A DNA stretch of 64,000 nucleotides from Ecdyonurus torrentis. Taxonomy: Eukaryota > Arthropoda > Insecta > Ephemeroptera > Heptageniidae. Below the pieces are notes generated by a model. It was not told where the DNA came from. It worked only from the letters and a program-made list of their open reading frames with translations, and ran no database searches. Positions 1 through 13,441 of this stretch are shown piece after piece; within the stretch, counting starts at the first letter, position 1, and the number at the start of each line of letters is the position of its first letter. The stretch spans positions 5,192,713 through 5,256,712 of the forward strand of contig OX439129.1 of NCBI GenBank assembly GCA_949318235.1, given 5' to 3'. The translations under genes and the position numbers were made by a program.

Positions 1-3000
1 GAAAAAAAATGTAGGTTTAAATAAAAAAATTATATACCCTGAAATATTCAATATAGCAACAAGATTAAGTTCTCACTGGTATGATTAGTGATCATCAAAT
101 CTTAGTGTTACATAGAACATCTCAGAATTTCTAACCATAAAAAAAGAGAGAAAAAAATGTAGGTTTAAATAAAAAAATTATATACCCTGAAATATTCAAT
201 ATAGCAACAAGATTAAGTTCTCACTGGTATGATTAGTGATCATCAAATCTTAGTGTTACATAGAACATCTCAGAATTTCTAACCATAAAAAAAGAGAGAA
301 AAAAAATGTAGGTTTAAATAAAAAAAATTATATACCCTGAAATATTCAATATAGCAACAAGATAAAGTTCTCACTGGTATGATTAGTGATCATCAAATCT
401 TAGTGTTACATAGAACATTTCAAAATTCTAAGCATAAAAAAAGAGAGAAAAAAATGTAGGTTTAAATAAAAAAATTATATACCCTGAAATATTCAATATA
501 GCAACAAGATTAAGTTCTCACTGGTATGATTAGTGATCATTAAATCTTAGTGTTACATAGAACATCTCAGAATTTCTAACCATAAAAAAAGAAAGAAAAA
601 AAATGTAGCTTAAAAAAAAATTATACCCAGAAATATTCATTATAGCAACAAGATTAAGTTCTCTCTGGTATGATTAGTGATCATCAAATCTTAGTGTTAC
701 ATAGAACATCTCAGAATTTCTAACCATAAAAAAAGAAAGAAAAAAATGTAGGTTTAAAAAAAAATATATACCCTGAAATATTCAATATAGCAACAAGATA
801 AAGTTCTCACTGGTATGATTAGTGATCATCAAATCTTAGTGTTACATAGAACATCTCAGAATTTCTAACCATAAAATAAGAAAGAAAAAAATGTAGGTTT
901 AAAAAAAAAAGTATACCCTGAAAAATATCAATGTAGCAACAAGATAAAGTTCTCACTGGTATGATTAGTGATCATCAAATCTTAGTGTTACATAGAACAT
1001 TTCAAAATTTCTAACCATAAAAAAAGAGAGAAAAAAATGTAGGTTTAAATAAAAAAATTTTATACCCTGAAATATTCAATATAGCAAAGATTAAGTTCTC
1101 ACTGGTATGATTAGTGATCATCAAATCTTAGTGTTACATAAAACATCTCAAAATTTCTAACCATAAAAAAAGAAAGAAAAAAAATGTAGCTTTAAATAAA
1201 AAAAATTATACCCTGAAATAATCTATATAGCAACAAGATAATGCTCTCACTGATATGATTAGTGATCATCAAATCTTAGTGTTACATAGAACATCTCAGA
1301 ATTTCTAACCATAAAAAAAGAAAGAAAAAAAAATGTAGGTTTAAAAAAAAGATTATACCCTGAAATAATCAATGTAGCAACAAGATAAAATTCTCACTGG
1401 TATGATTAGTGATCATCAAATCTTAGTGTTACATAGAACATCTCAGAATTTCTAACCATAAAAAAAGAGAGAAAAAAAATGTAGGTTTAAATAAAAAAAT
1501 TATATACCCTGACATATTCAATATAGCAACAAGATAAAGTTCTCACTGGTATGATTAGTGATCATCAAATCTTAGTGTTACATAGAACATCTCAGAATTT
1601 CGAACCATAAAAAAAGAAAGAAAAAAAATGTAGCTTTAAAAAAAAAGTATACCCTGAAATATTCAATATATCAACAAGATAATGCTCTCACTAGTATGAT
1701 TAGTGATCATCAAATCTTATTGTTACATAGAACATCTCAGAATTTCTAACCATAAAAAAAGAACGAAAAAAAATGTAGGTTTAAATAAAAAAGTATACCC
1801 TGAAACATTCAATGTGGCAACATGATAAAGTTCTCACTGGTATGATTAGTGATCATCAAATCTTAGTGTTACATAGAACATCTCAGAATTTCTAACCATA
1901 AAAAAAGGGAGAAAAAAAAAGTAGGTTTAAATAAAAAAAATTATATACCCTGAAATATTCAATATAGCAACAAGATTAAGTTCTCACTGGTATGATTAGT
2001 GATCATCAAATCTTAGTGTTATATAGAACATCTCAGAATTTCTAACCATAAAAAAAGAAAGAAAGAAAATGTAGGTTTAAAAAAAAAAAGTATACCCTGA
2101 AACATTCAATGTAGCAACAAGATAAAGTTCTCACTGGTATGATTAGTGATCATCAAATCTTAGTGTTACATAGAACATCTCAGAATTTCTAACCATAAAA
2201 AAAGAGAGAAAAAAAAAATGTAGGTTTAAATAAAAAAATTATATACCCTGAAATATTCAATATAGCAACAAGATTAAGTTCTCACTGGTATGATTAGTGA
2301 TCATCAAACCTTAGTGTTACATAGAACATCTCAGAATTTCTAACCATAAAAAAAGAAAGAAAAAAAATGTAGCTTTAAAAAAAAAGTATACCCTGAAATA
2401 TTCAATATATCAACAAGATAAAGTTATCACTGGTATGATTAGTGATCATCAAATCTTAGTGTTACATAGAACATTTCAAAATTTCTAACCATAAAAAAAA
2501 GAGAGAAAAAAATGTAGGTTTAAATAAAAAAATTATATACCCTGAAATATTCAATATAGCAACAAGATTAAGTTCTCACTGGTATGATTAGTGATCATCA
2601 AATCTTAGTGTTACATAGAACATCTCAGAATTTCTAACCATAAAAAAAGAAAGAAAAAAATATAGCTTTAAAAAAAAAATTATACCCTGAAATATTCAAT
2701 ATAGCAACAAGATTAAGGTCTCACTGGTATGATTAGTGATCATCAAATCTTAGTGTTACATAGAACATCTCAGAATTTCTAACCATAAAAAAAAAAGGAA
2801 AAAAAGGTAGGTTTAAATAAAAAAGTATACCCTGAAACATTCAATGTAGCAACAAGATAAAGTTCTCACTGGTATGATTAGTGATCATCAAATCTTAGTG
2901 TTACATAGAACATCTCAGAATTTCTAACCATAAAAAAAGAGAGAAAAAAAATGTAGGTTTAATTAAAAAAATTATATACCCTGAAATATTCAATATAGCA

Positions 3001-6000
3001 ACAAGATTAGGTTCTCACTGGTATGATTAGTGATCATCAAATCTTAGTGTTACATAAACATCTCAGAATTTCTAACCATAAAAAAAGAGAGAAAAAAATG
3101 TAGGTTTAAATAAAAAAATTATATACCCTGAAATATTCAATATAGCAACAAGATTAAGTTCTCACTGGTATGATTAGTGATCATCAAATCTTAGTGTTAC
3201 ATAGAACATCTCAGAATTTCTAACCATAAAAAAAGAGAGAAAAAAAATGTAGGTTTATATAAAAAAAATTATATACCCTGAAATATTCAATATAGCAACA
3301 AGATTAAGTTCTCACTGGTATGATTAGTGATCATCAAATCTTAGTGTTACATAGAACTTCTCAGAATTTCTAACCATAAAAAAAGAGAGAAAAAAATGTA
3401 GGTTTAAATAAAAAAATTATATACCCTGAAATATTCAATATAGCAACAAGATTAAGTTCTCACTGGTATGATTAGTGATCATCAAATCTTAGTGTTACAT
3501 AGAACATCTCAGAATTTCTAACCATAAAAAAAGAAAGAAAAAAAATGTAGCTTTAAAAAAAAAATATACCCCGAAATATTCAATATAGCAACAAGATAAA
3601 GTTCTCACTGGTATGATTAGTGATCATCAAATCTTAGTGTTACATAGAACATTTCAAAATTCTAAGCATAAAAAAAGAGAGAAAAAAATGTAGGTTTAAA
3701 TAAAAAAATTATATACCCTGAAATATTCAATATAGCAACAAGATTAAGTTCTCACTGGTATGATTAGTGATCATTAAATCTTAGTGTTACATAGAACATC
3801 TCAGAATTTCTAACCATAAAAAAAGAAAGAAAAAAAATGTAGCTTAAAAAAAAATTATACCCAGAAATATTCATTATAGCAACAAGATTAAGTTCTCTCT
3901 GGTATGATTAGTGATCATCAAATCTTAGTGTTACATAGAACATCTCAGAATTTCTAACCATAAAAAAAGAAAGAAAAAAATGTAGGTTTAAAAAAAAAAT
4001 ATACCCTGAAATATTCAATATAGCAACAAGATAAAGTTCTCACTGGTATGATTAGTGATCATCAAATCTTAGTGTTACATAGAACATCTCAGAATTTCTA
4101 ACCATAAAATAAGAAAGAAAAAAATGTAGGTTTAAAAAAAAAAGTATACCCTGAAAAATATCAATGTAGCAACAAGATAAAGTTCTCACTGGTATGATTA
4201 GTGATCATCAAATCTTAGTGTTACATAGAACATTTCAAAATTTCTAACCATAAAAAAAGAGAGAAAAAAATGTAGGTTTAAATAAAAAAATTTTATACCC
4301 TGAAATATTCAATATAGCAAAGATTAAGTTCTCACTGGTATGATTAGTGATCATCAAATCTTAGTGTTACATAAAACATCTCAAAATTTCTAACCATAAA
4401 AAAAGAAAGAAAAAAAATGTAGCTTTAAATAAAAAAAATTATACCCTGAAATAATCTATATAGCAACAAGATAATGCTCTCACTGATATGATTAGTGATC
4501 ATCAAATCTTAGTGTTACATAGAACATCTCAGAATTTCTAACCATAAAAAAAGAAAGAAAAAAAAATGTAGGTTTAAAAAAAAGATTATACCCTGAAATA
4601 ATCAATGTAGCAACAAGATAAAATTCTCACTGGTATGATTAGTGATCACCAAATCTTACTGTTACATAGAACATCTCAGAATTTCTAACCATAAAAAAAG
4701 AAAGAAAAAAAATGTAGCTTTAAATAAAAAAATTATATACCCTGAAATATTCAATATAGCAACAAGATTAAGTTCTCACTGGTATGATTAGTGATCATCA
4801 AATCTTAGTGTTACATAGAACATCTCAGAATTTCTAACCATAAAAAAAGAAAGAAAAAAAATGTAGCTTTAAAAAAAAAATTATACCCTGAAATATTCAA
4901 TATAGCAACAAGATAAAGTTCTCACTGGTATGATTAGTGATCATCAAATCTTAGTGTTACATAGAACATCTCAGAATTTCTAACCATAAAAAAAGAAAGA
5001 AAAAAAATGTAGTTTAAATTAAAAAAAAAGTATACCCTGAAATATTCAATATAGCAACAAGATAATGCTCTCAATGGTATGATTAGAGATCATCAAATCT
5101 TAGTGTTACATAAAACATCTCAGAATTTCTAACCATAAAAAAAGAAGGAAAAAAAACCTAGGTTTAAATAAAAAAAAAGTATACCCTGAAATATTCAATA
5201 TAGCAACAAGATTAAGTTCTCACTGGTATGATTAGTGATCATCAAATCTTAGTGTTACATAGAACATCTCAGAATTTCTAACCATAAAAAAAAGAGAGAA
5301 AAAAATGTAGGTTTAAATAAAAAAATTATATACCCTGAAATATTCAATATAGCAACAAGATTAAGTTCTCACTGGTATGATTAGTGATCATCAAATCTTA
5401 GTGTTACATAGAACATCTCAGAATTTCTAACCATAAAAAAAGAAAGAAAAAAAATGTAGCTTTAAATAAAAAAATTATATACCCTGAAATATTCAATATA
5501 GCAACAAGATTAAGTTCTCACTGGTATGATTAGTGATCATCAAATCTTAGTGTTACATAGAACATCTCAGAATTTCTAACCATAAAAAAAGAAAGAAAAA
5601 AAATGTAGCTTTAAAAAAAAAATTATACCCTGAAATATTCAATATAGCAACAAGATAAAGTTCTCACTGGTATGATTAGTGATCATCAAATCTTAGTGTT
5701 ACATAGAACATCTTAGAATTTCTAACCATAAAAAAAGAAAGAAAAAAAATGTAGGTTTAAATAAAAAAAAATTATACCCTGAAATATTCTATATAGCAAC
5801 AAGATAATGCTCTCACTGGTATGATTAGTGATCATCAAATCTTAGTGTTACATAAAACATCTCAGAATTTCTAACCATAAAAAAAGAAAGAAAAAAAATG
5901 TAGGTTGAAAAAAAAAAGTATACCATGAAATTTTCAATGTGGCAACAAGATAAAGTTCTCACTGGTATGATTAGTGATCATCAAATCTTAGTGTTACATA

Positions 6001-9000
6001 AAACATCTCAGAATTTCTAACCATAAAAAAAGAAAGAAAAAAAATGTAGCTTTAAAAAAAAAATATACCCTGAAATATTCAAAATAGCAACAAGATTAAG
6101 TTCTCACTGGTATGATTAGTGATCATCAAATCTTAGTGTTACATAGAACATCTCAGAATTTCTAAACATAAAAAAAGAGAGAAAAAAAATGTAGGTTTAA
6201 ATAAAAAAATTATATACCCTGAAATATTCAATATAGAAACAAGATTAAGTTCTCACTGGTATGACTAGTGATCATCAAATTTTAGTGTTACATAGAACAT
6301 CTCAGAATTTCTAACCATAAAAAAAAAAAAAAAAAATGTAGGTTTAAATAAAAAAAATATATACCCTGAAATATTCAACATAGCAACAAGATAAAGTTCT
6401 CACTGGTATGATTAGTGATCATCAAATCTTAGTGTTACATAGAACATCTTAGAATTTCTAACCATAAAAAAAGAAAGAAAAAAAATGTAGGTTTAAATAA
6501 AAAAAAATTATACCCTGAAATATTCTATATAGCAACAAGATAATGCTCTCACTGGTATGATTAGTGATCATCAAATCTTAGTGTTACATAAAACATCTCA
6601 GAATTTCTAACCATAAAAAAAGAAAGAAAAAAAATGTAGGTTGAAAAAAAAAAGTATACCATGAAATTTTCAATGTGGCAACAAGATAAAGTTCTCACTG
6701 GTATGATTAGTGATCATCAAATCTTAGTGTTACATAGAACATCTCAGAATTTCTAACCATAAAAAAAGAGAGAAAAAAAATGTAGGTTTAAATAAAAAAA
6801 TTATATACCCTGAAATATTCAATATAGCAACAAGATTAAGTTCTCACTGGTATGATTAGTGATCATCAAATCTTAGTGTTACATTGAACATCTCAGAATT
6901 TCTAACCATAAAAAAAGAGAGAAAAAAAATGTAGGTTTAAATAAAAAAATTATATACCCTGAAATATTCAATATAGCAACAAGATTAGGTTCTCACTGGT
7001 ATGATTAGTGATCATCAAATCTTAGTGTTACATAGAACATCTCAGAATTTCTAACCATAAAAAAAGAAAGAAAAAAAATGTAGCTTTAAAAAAAAAATTA
7101 TACCCTGAAATGTTCAATATAGCAACAAGATAAAGTTCTCACTGGTATGATTAGTGATCATCAAATCTTAGTGTTACATAGAACATCTCAGAATTTCTAA
7201 CCATAAAAAAAGAAAGAAAAAAAATGTAGTTTAAATAAAAAAAAAAGTATACCCTGAAATATTCAAATAGCAACAAGATAATGCTCTCACTGGTATGATT
7301 AGAGATCATCAAATCTTAGTGTTACATAAAACATCTCAGAATTTCTAACCATAAAAAAAGAAGGGAAAAAATGTAGGTTTAAATAAAAAAAAAGTAAACC
7401 CTGAAATATTCAATATAGCAACAAGATTAAGTACTCTCTGGTATGATTAGTGATCATCAAATCTTAGTGTTACATAGAACATCTCAGAATTTCTAACCAT
7501 AAAAAAAGAAAGAAAAAAAATGTAGGTTTAAAAAAAAAAGTATACCCTGAAACATTCAATGTAGCAACAAGATAAAGTTCTCACTGGTATGATTAGTGAT
7601 CATCAAATCTTAGTATTACATAGAACATCTCAGAATTTCTAACCATAAAAAAAGAAAGAAAAAAAATGTAGTTTAAATAAAAAAAAAAGTATACCCTGAA
7701 ATATTCAAATAGCAACAAGATAATGCTCTCACTGGTATGATTAGTGATCATCAAATCTTAGTGTTACATAAAACATCTCAGAATTTCTAACCATAAAAAA
7801 AGAAAGAAAAAAAATGTAGCTTTAAAAAAAAAATATACCCTGAAATATTCAAAATAGCAACAAGATTAAGTTCTCACTGGTATGATTAGTGATCATCAAA
7901 TCTTAGTGTTACATAGAACATCTCAGAATTTCTAAACATAAAAAAAGAGAGAAAAAAAATGTAGGTTTAAATAAAAAAATTATATACCCTGAAATATTCA
8001 ATATAGAAACAAGATTAAGTTCTCACTGGTATGACTAGTGATCATCAAATTTTAGTGTTACATAGAACATCTCAGAATTTCTAACCATAAAAAAAAAAAA
8101 AAAAAATGTAGGTTTAAATAAAAAAAATATATACCCTGAAATATTCAACATAGCAACAAGATAAAGTTCTCACTGGTATGATTAGTGATCATCAAATCTT
8201 AGTGTTACATAGAACATCTTAGAATTTCTAACCATAAAAAAAGAAAGAAAAAAAATGTAGGTTTAAATAAAAAAAAATTATACCCTGAAATATTCTATAT
8301 AGCAACAAGATAATGCTCTCACTGGTATGATTAGTGATCATCAAATCTTAGTGTTACATAAAACATCTCAGAATTTCTAACCATAAAAAAAGAAAGAAAA
8401 AAAATGTAGGTTGAAAAAAAAAAGTATACCATGAAATTTTCAATGTGGCAACAAGATAAAGTTCTCACTGGTATGATTAGTGATCATCAAATCTTAGTGT
8501 TACATAGAACATCTCAGAATTTCTAACCATAAAAAAAGAGAGAAAAAAAATGTAGGTTTAAATAAAAAAATTATATACCCTGAAATATTCAATATAGCAA
8601 CAAGATTAAGTTCTCACTGGTATGATTAGTGATCATCAAATCTTAGTGTTACATTGAACATCTCAGAATTTCTAACCATAAAAAAAGAGAGAAAAAAAAT
8701 GTAGGTTTAAATAAAAAAATTATATACCCTGAAATATTCAATATAGCAACAAGATTAGGTTCTCACTGGTATGATTAGTGATCATCAAATCTCTTGTTAC
8801 ATAGAACATCTCAGAATTTCTAACCATAAAAAAAGAAAGAAAAAAAATGTAGCTTTAAAAAAAAAATTATACCCTGAAATGTTCAATATAGCAACAAGAT
8901 AAAGTTCTCACTGGTATGATTAGTGATCATCAAATCTTAGTGTTACATAGAACATCTCAGAATTTCTAACCATAAAAAAAGAAAGAAAAAAAATGTAGGT

Positions 9001-9787
9001 TTAAATAAAAAAATTATACCCTGAAATATTCAATATAGCAACAAGATAAAGTTCTCACTGGTATGATTAGTGATCATCAAATCTTAGTGTTACATAGAAC
9101 ATCTCAGAATTTTTAACCATAAAAAGAGAAAAAAAAAAAATGAAGGTTTACTTAAAAAAAAATTATACCCTGAAATATTCAATATAGCAACAAGATAATG
9201 CTCTCACTGGTATGATTAGTGATCATCAAATCTTAGTATTACATAGAACACCTCAGAATTTCTAACCATAAAAAAAGAAAGAAAAAAATGTAGGTTTAAA
9301 AAAAAAATTATACCCTGAAATATTCTATATAGCAACAAGATAATGCTCTCACTGGTATGATTAGTGATCATCAAATCTTAGTGTTACATAGAACATCTCA
9401 GAATTTCTAACCATAAAAAAAGAAAGGAAAAAAAATGAAGGTTTACTTAAAAAAAATTATACCCTGAATTATTCTATATAGCAACAAGATTATGCTCTCA
9501 CTGGTATGATTAGTGATCATCAAATCTTAGTGCTACATAGAACATCTCAGAATTTCTAACCATAAATAAAGAAAGAAAAAAAATGTAGCTTTAAAAAAAA
9601 AATTATACCCTGAAATATTCAATATAGCAACAAGATAAAGTTATCACTGGCATGATTAGTGATCATCAAATCTTAGTGTTTCATAAAATATCTCAGAATT
9701 TCTAACCATAAAAAAAGAGAGAAAAAAAATGTAGGTTTAAATAAAAAAATTGTATACCCTGAAATACTCAATATAGCAACAAGATAA
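1..9787. repeat. ~148-bp satellite array, about 66 copies
   Basis: Head-to-tail copies of a unit of about 148-149 bp fill this stretch and run off the left edge. Each unit has a conserved part (GGTATGATTAGTGATCATCA, then CTTAGTGTTACATAGAACAT) and a variable A-rich part (AAAGARAGAAAAAAATGTAG) in which A-run lengths and a TTATATACC/GTATACC variant change. Successive GTAGGTTT motifs lie at 11, 159 and 308, giving the period. I see no coding capacity. The array stops abruptly at about 9787 inside a unit. The period is close to nucleosomal DNA length, as in many pericentromeric satellites; that role is inference. Confidence 0.97.
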
Positions 9788-9890
9788 ATGCAAATTTTTT
9801 AACAGAAGTGTAAATTTTTTAAATTACGCAACAGTGCACAAAATGTATGTTAATTCCCAGGTTATTTAACTAGGGTAAAATATTGATGTC

Positions 9891-10220
9891 TTAAGGAATA
9901 GACTATAAAAAAACATAAGTATTTATATCACAAAACACTTGATGGGACTTACATAAATAAATTTAATTTGTTTTAAAACACAATTGTACCTCCGTAGCAG
10001 TGATCAGAAATTTCGATTTATGCAACCCGCCTAATATTTTTATACTAAGCTTTGCGTATTTATGACGTCATAAACAGAAAAAGTCACCTAAATTTCATAC
10101 TTTACAGTATTTTCACCCTCTCTCATGGGGCTACATTAACATGTTCGTAAAATCTGTCAACAGTTTTAAAGATCCCATTTCTTTTTTTCTTTTTTAAAAA
10201 TTCCATGGTCTATGGCTTTA
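9891..10220 (+). mobile_element. MITE family A copy (TTAA-flanked)
   Basis: Begins TTAAGGAATAGAC and ends GGTCTATGGCTTTA. It shares internal blocks with six other copies: CACAAAACACTTGATGGGA, a TGACGTCATAAAC CRE core, GTGGGGCTACATT-like and GATCCCATTTC. About 330 bp, no ORF. The termini are imperfect inverted repeats. This copy is more diverged than those at 60 and 62 kb. Confidence 0.85.
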
Positions 10221-11447
10221 TATTTAAGCATAAATTTTAAATATATGTGCATAATATAACTCCAAAACAGAGGCGTAATTACTTACAAACTTTGTACGCT
10301 TGTCCAAATAGGGTATTACAAATTTTTAATTTTCTATATATTTATTATTATTTATTTTTTTTAACTAGTGGATTTAAAATGAATCAGTTTAATTTGATGC
10401 ATTATTAAAATAATTCAAATTTTAGATAATATACCTGAAAAATAAAATACATAACACTATAGATTAGGCATTATAAGTAACTCAATAATATAACCAGATA
10501 TCCAAATAATAATATTTGGATTAACACAAAATCGCATATAGCAAATAATATATGTTTGGTGTAAATAACTTCAACACTTAACCATTCTATTTGTAAATAT
10601 TTAGAGTTATTTATCTATAGCCAAATATTATAAGATATGCAAATAAATGTCAAACTATATAGCTGCTACAGATACACAACATAAACAACACAAAATAATC
10701 TAGGTTTGACAAAAATATTTATATTTTATCCAAGGAAAAAATTTTGGCCAAAGGTCAAAATTCACCAAAGACGTTCATATTACCACATGCAACTTTGTTC
10801 ACTTTATCAGTGACGTAACTGGTTAGAACCAAGTACCATCCATTGCACAATCAAATCCAATGTGCAAGATTTGTGCTGAGCTCAACCTCTTTATTATATG
10901 GACCTTGTGTTTTATCAATGTATATCTGTAAGGTATAAATGCAAAATAAAATTTAAATTTATAGCACTTCAGCAATGAAGTGCCAATTTAAAATAAATAT
11001 ACAAAATTTCCCAAATATAAACCGCAAATCTATACAAAATTACTCAAGTTCGTTTTTTTATTAAAAGTATTTCTAATATTCAAACATTAAAAAATTAATA
11101 TAATTGATATGAATGATTTATATTTTGTATACTTCAAATTTGAGAGCCTAAAACTAACATAACTGACATATCCACGTAAATTTATGATAATGCAGATAAT
11201 GCAATAATTTATGATAATTATTTGAAAATAAAACGACAGAAATGCTTTTAATAACAAATTTAAAACATATAGAAGCAATTTATTATCTTTGTACAATACG
11301 TTAAAATTAAAACTATCGCCTCTAGTTAAAAAGGCTGTACTACCTAAAATTATACGTCATTTAACCTATACAAAATGCATTAGCTATATAAGTATTTGAG
11401 TTACCTACCTAAATGAAATAGAAGCTAAATATAAAAACTGCACTTAC
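10221..11447. other. AT-rich non-coding stretch
   Basis: No exon, RNA gene or recognisable repeat family is visible. Short open frames here (for example minus strand near 11100-11296) have AT-driven composition, many Ile/Tyr/Leu residues and no splice or domain signal. Confidence 0.6.
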
Positions 11448-11510
11448 CTTTCGATGTCTTCTTTTCTTCAGGGCCCCTAGGTTGGCACCGTTAGGTTTCT
11501 GCAGGGTCCA
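11448..11510 (-). CDS. Candidate small basic coding exon (unassigned)
   Basis: On the minus strand an acceptor (AGAACTTCAG) is followed by 63 nt open in one frame and then a consensus donor (CGAAAG|GTAAGT). The peptide is WTLQKPNGANLGALKKRRHRK, phase 0 at both ends, with a basic C-terminal half. The segment is clearly richer in GC than its surroundings, which favours an exon. An alternative acceptor at TGACTGCAG just upstream would read into stops. I do not recognise the protein. It lies 7.4 kb beyond the stop codon of the FAS1 gene and could belong to another minus-strand gene. It directly abuts the 29-bp minisatellite. Confidence 0.33.
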
Positions 11511-11535
11511 CTGAAGTTCTCAGCTGCAGTCAAAT

Positions 11536-12430
11536 GGAATCCAGGTCATCATGGTCATCAATATTGGTCTCAGTTCATCATTATGGTCATCAATATTGGT
11601 CCCAGGTCATCATGGTCATCAATATTGGTCCCAGGTCATCATGGTCATCAATATTGGTCCCAGGTCATCATGGTCATCAATATTGGTCCCAGGTCATCAT
11701 GGTCATCAATATTGGTCCCAGGTCATCATGGTCATCAATATTGGTCCCAGGTCATCATGGTCATCAATATTGGTCCCAGGTCATCATGGTCATCAATATT
11801 GGTCCCAGGTTATCATGGTCATCAATATTGGTCCCAGGTCATCATGGTCATCAATATTGGTCCCAGGTCATCATGGTCATCAATATTGGTCCCAGGTCAT
11901 CATGGTCATCAATGGTAGTCCCAGGTTATCATGGTCATCAATATTGGTCCCAGGTCATCATGGTCATCAATATTGGTCCCAGGTCATCATGGTCATCAAT
12001 ATTGGTACCAGGTCATCATGGTCATCAATATTGGTCCCAGGTCATCATGGTCATCAATATTGGTCCCAGGTCATCATGGTCATCAATATTGGTCCCAGGT
12101 CATCATGGTCATCAATATTGGTCCCAGGTCATCATGGTCATCAATATTGGTCCCAGGTCATCATGGTCATCAATATTGGTCCCAGGTTATCATGGTCATC
12201 AATATTGGTCCCAGGTCATCATGGTCATCAATATTGGTCCCAGGTCATCATGGTCATCAATATTGGTACCAGGTCATCAATGGTAGTCCCAGGTTATCAT
12301 GGTCATCAATGGTAGTCCCAGATTATCAAGGGTGGTCCCAGGTCATCAAGGGTGCTCCCTGGTCATCAAAGGTGATCCCAGGTCATCGTAGTCATCAAGG
12401 GTGCTTCCAGGTCATCAAGTGCCCCAGTTC
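11536..12430. repeat. 29-bp minisatellite, about 27 copies plus a decayed end
   Basis: Tandem unit of 29 bp containing CAGGTCATCATGGTCATCAA and TATTGGTCC, nearly perfect from about 11590 to 12260, with TGGTAGTCC and GTTATCATGG variants. From about 12330 it decays to GGTCATCAAGGGTG-type degenerate units. 29 is not a multiple of 3 and the unit has no stop in any plus-strand frame, so overlapping long open frames appear in all three frames. Those are a by-product of the repeat. Confidence 0.97.
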
Positions 12431-12449
12431 GAGTCACATCTGGAAACCA

Positions 12450-13084
12450 TATATTATTTAGTAAAAAAAATATATATTTGCCAACATATGGTAATTGTAG
12501 AGAATTAATTGTTACAATACCAAGAAATCTTCAACATTAATTTAATTTGTAAACTAAAACAATAAGTTAAAAAAAATGAAATTTAAAATAAAATGATACG
12601 AACGACACAGCACTTAAAACATTTTACTTATTCTAAGAAAATGAATAACTAAAAACAATGATGTACATAAATTGCACACTAAAGACATACTATCAATTCA
12701 TTTGAATACAAACTTTATGGCCTTATTCATTTTAACTAGCAAAAAAAAAAAAAAAAAAAAAAAAAAAGTGCCCCCCATTTAACTAAACAAGTTCACTTAC
12801 AAGTTAGACTCATTTTGTATGCAAACACAAAAAACTATTATAATTTATTTAATTCTCAACAATTTTACTATAATAGTAATAGGCAATTAAATACTGTTTA
12901 ATTAAAATATTACTTACCACCACTGATTTAAGTAATATGCATATACTCCGCAAGAAGTCACTTTGATTTTAAATATAACAATTATGATTATAAAAAATCC
13001 CTAGTCTGATAGCACATACACTTATTGAACACTACGACTCAATAAATTACGATCTATCATACGAAAACTGCGGAGTCTGACCGA
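12450..13084. other. AT-rich non-coding stretch with a poly(A) run
   Basis: AT-rich, with an A homopolymer at about 12740-12766. No exon signals seen. Confidence 0.55.
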
Positions 13085-13175
13085 GCGATGTTGACTGCTC
13101 GACTGCCGGGGCTTGACTGACGTCAGCTCATGTCAGCTCACGTCACGTGGTTGATTTTGTGATACCAGCGCCTCT
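13085..13175. promoter_or_regulatory. GC-richer cluster of CRE and E-box-like motifs
   Basis: A local GC-rich island in AT-rich DNA. It carries TGACGTCAGCTCA, then GTCAGCTCA again and CGTCACGTGG, that is a full CRE palindrome, a repeated GTCAGCTCA block and a CACGTG E-box within about 60 bp. It lies upstream, in the minus direction, of the candidate exon at 11448-11510 and could be a promoter. It could also be the relic of a CRE-bearing MITE. No TATA or start site can be assigned. Confidence 0.3.
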
Positions 13176-13275
13176 CGTGGAATATTAGTGAACTAGCTTA
13201 AACCTACTATCCAATTGAATAAGACGCGCGAAAATTCATTTTCAAATTTTATTACTTACAAAAAGTATAAGTATT

Positions 13276-13345
13276 TACGTTCACCAATCCAAGTAGTGAC
13301 TCTTAGCCACGTTGCTGAACTTTAAGCATCACTTAAGTGGTAATA
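13276..13345 (-). pseudogene. 5S rRNA-like remnant 2
   Basis: Read on the minus strand it contains AAAGTTCAGCAACGTGGCT and then ACTTGGATTGGTGAACG. These resemble the 5S rRNA internal promoter (AAGTTAAGCAACG...) and the ACTTGGATGGGTGACC block at the right spacing. A short T-run follows in the minus direction near 13258-13262. The 5' half is not recognisable, so it is a diverged 5S copy or the head of a 5S-derived SINE. Confidence 0.42.
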
Positions 13346-13441
13346 CTTGCAACACGTCATTCGACACTTGTAAGCATTTATCAAATGAAATGTCGATAAG
13401 AAGCTCTGAATATATTTTAAATTCAGAAATTTGAAAAAAAT

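Noticed and set aside
1..9787. CRISPR-like regular repeats
   Set aside because: The whole ~148-bp unit repeats, with no unique spacers; the genome is clearly eukaryotic.
11534..12461. Long repetitive open frames (up to ~254 residues) in three plus-strand frames
   Set aside because: All come from a 29-bp repeat without stops in any frame; the same peptide appears shifted in each frame, which is a repeat artefact.
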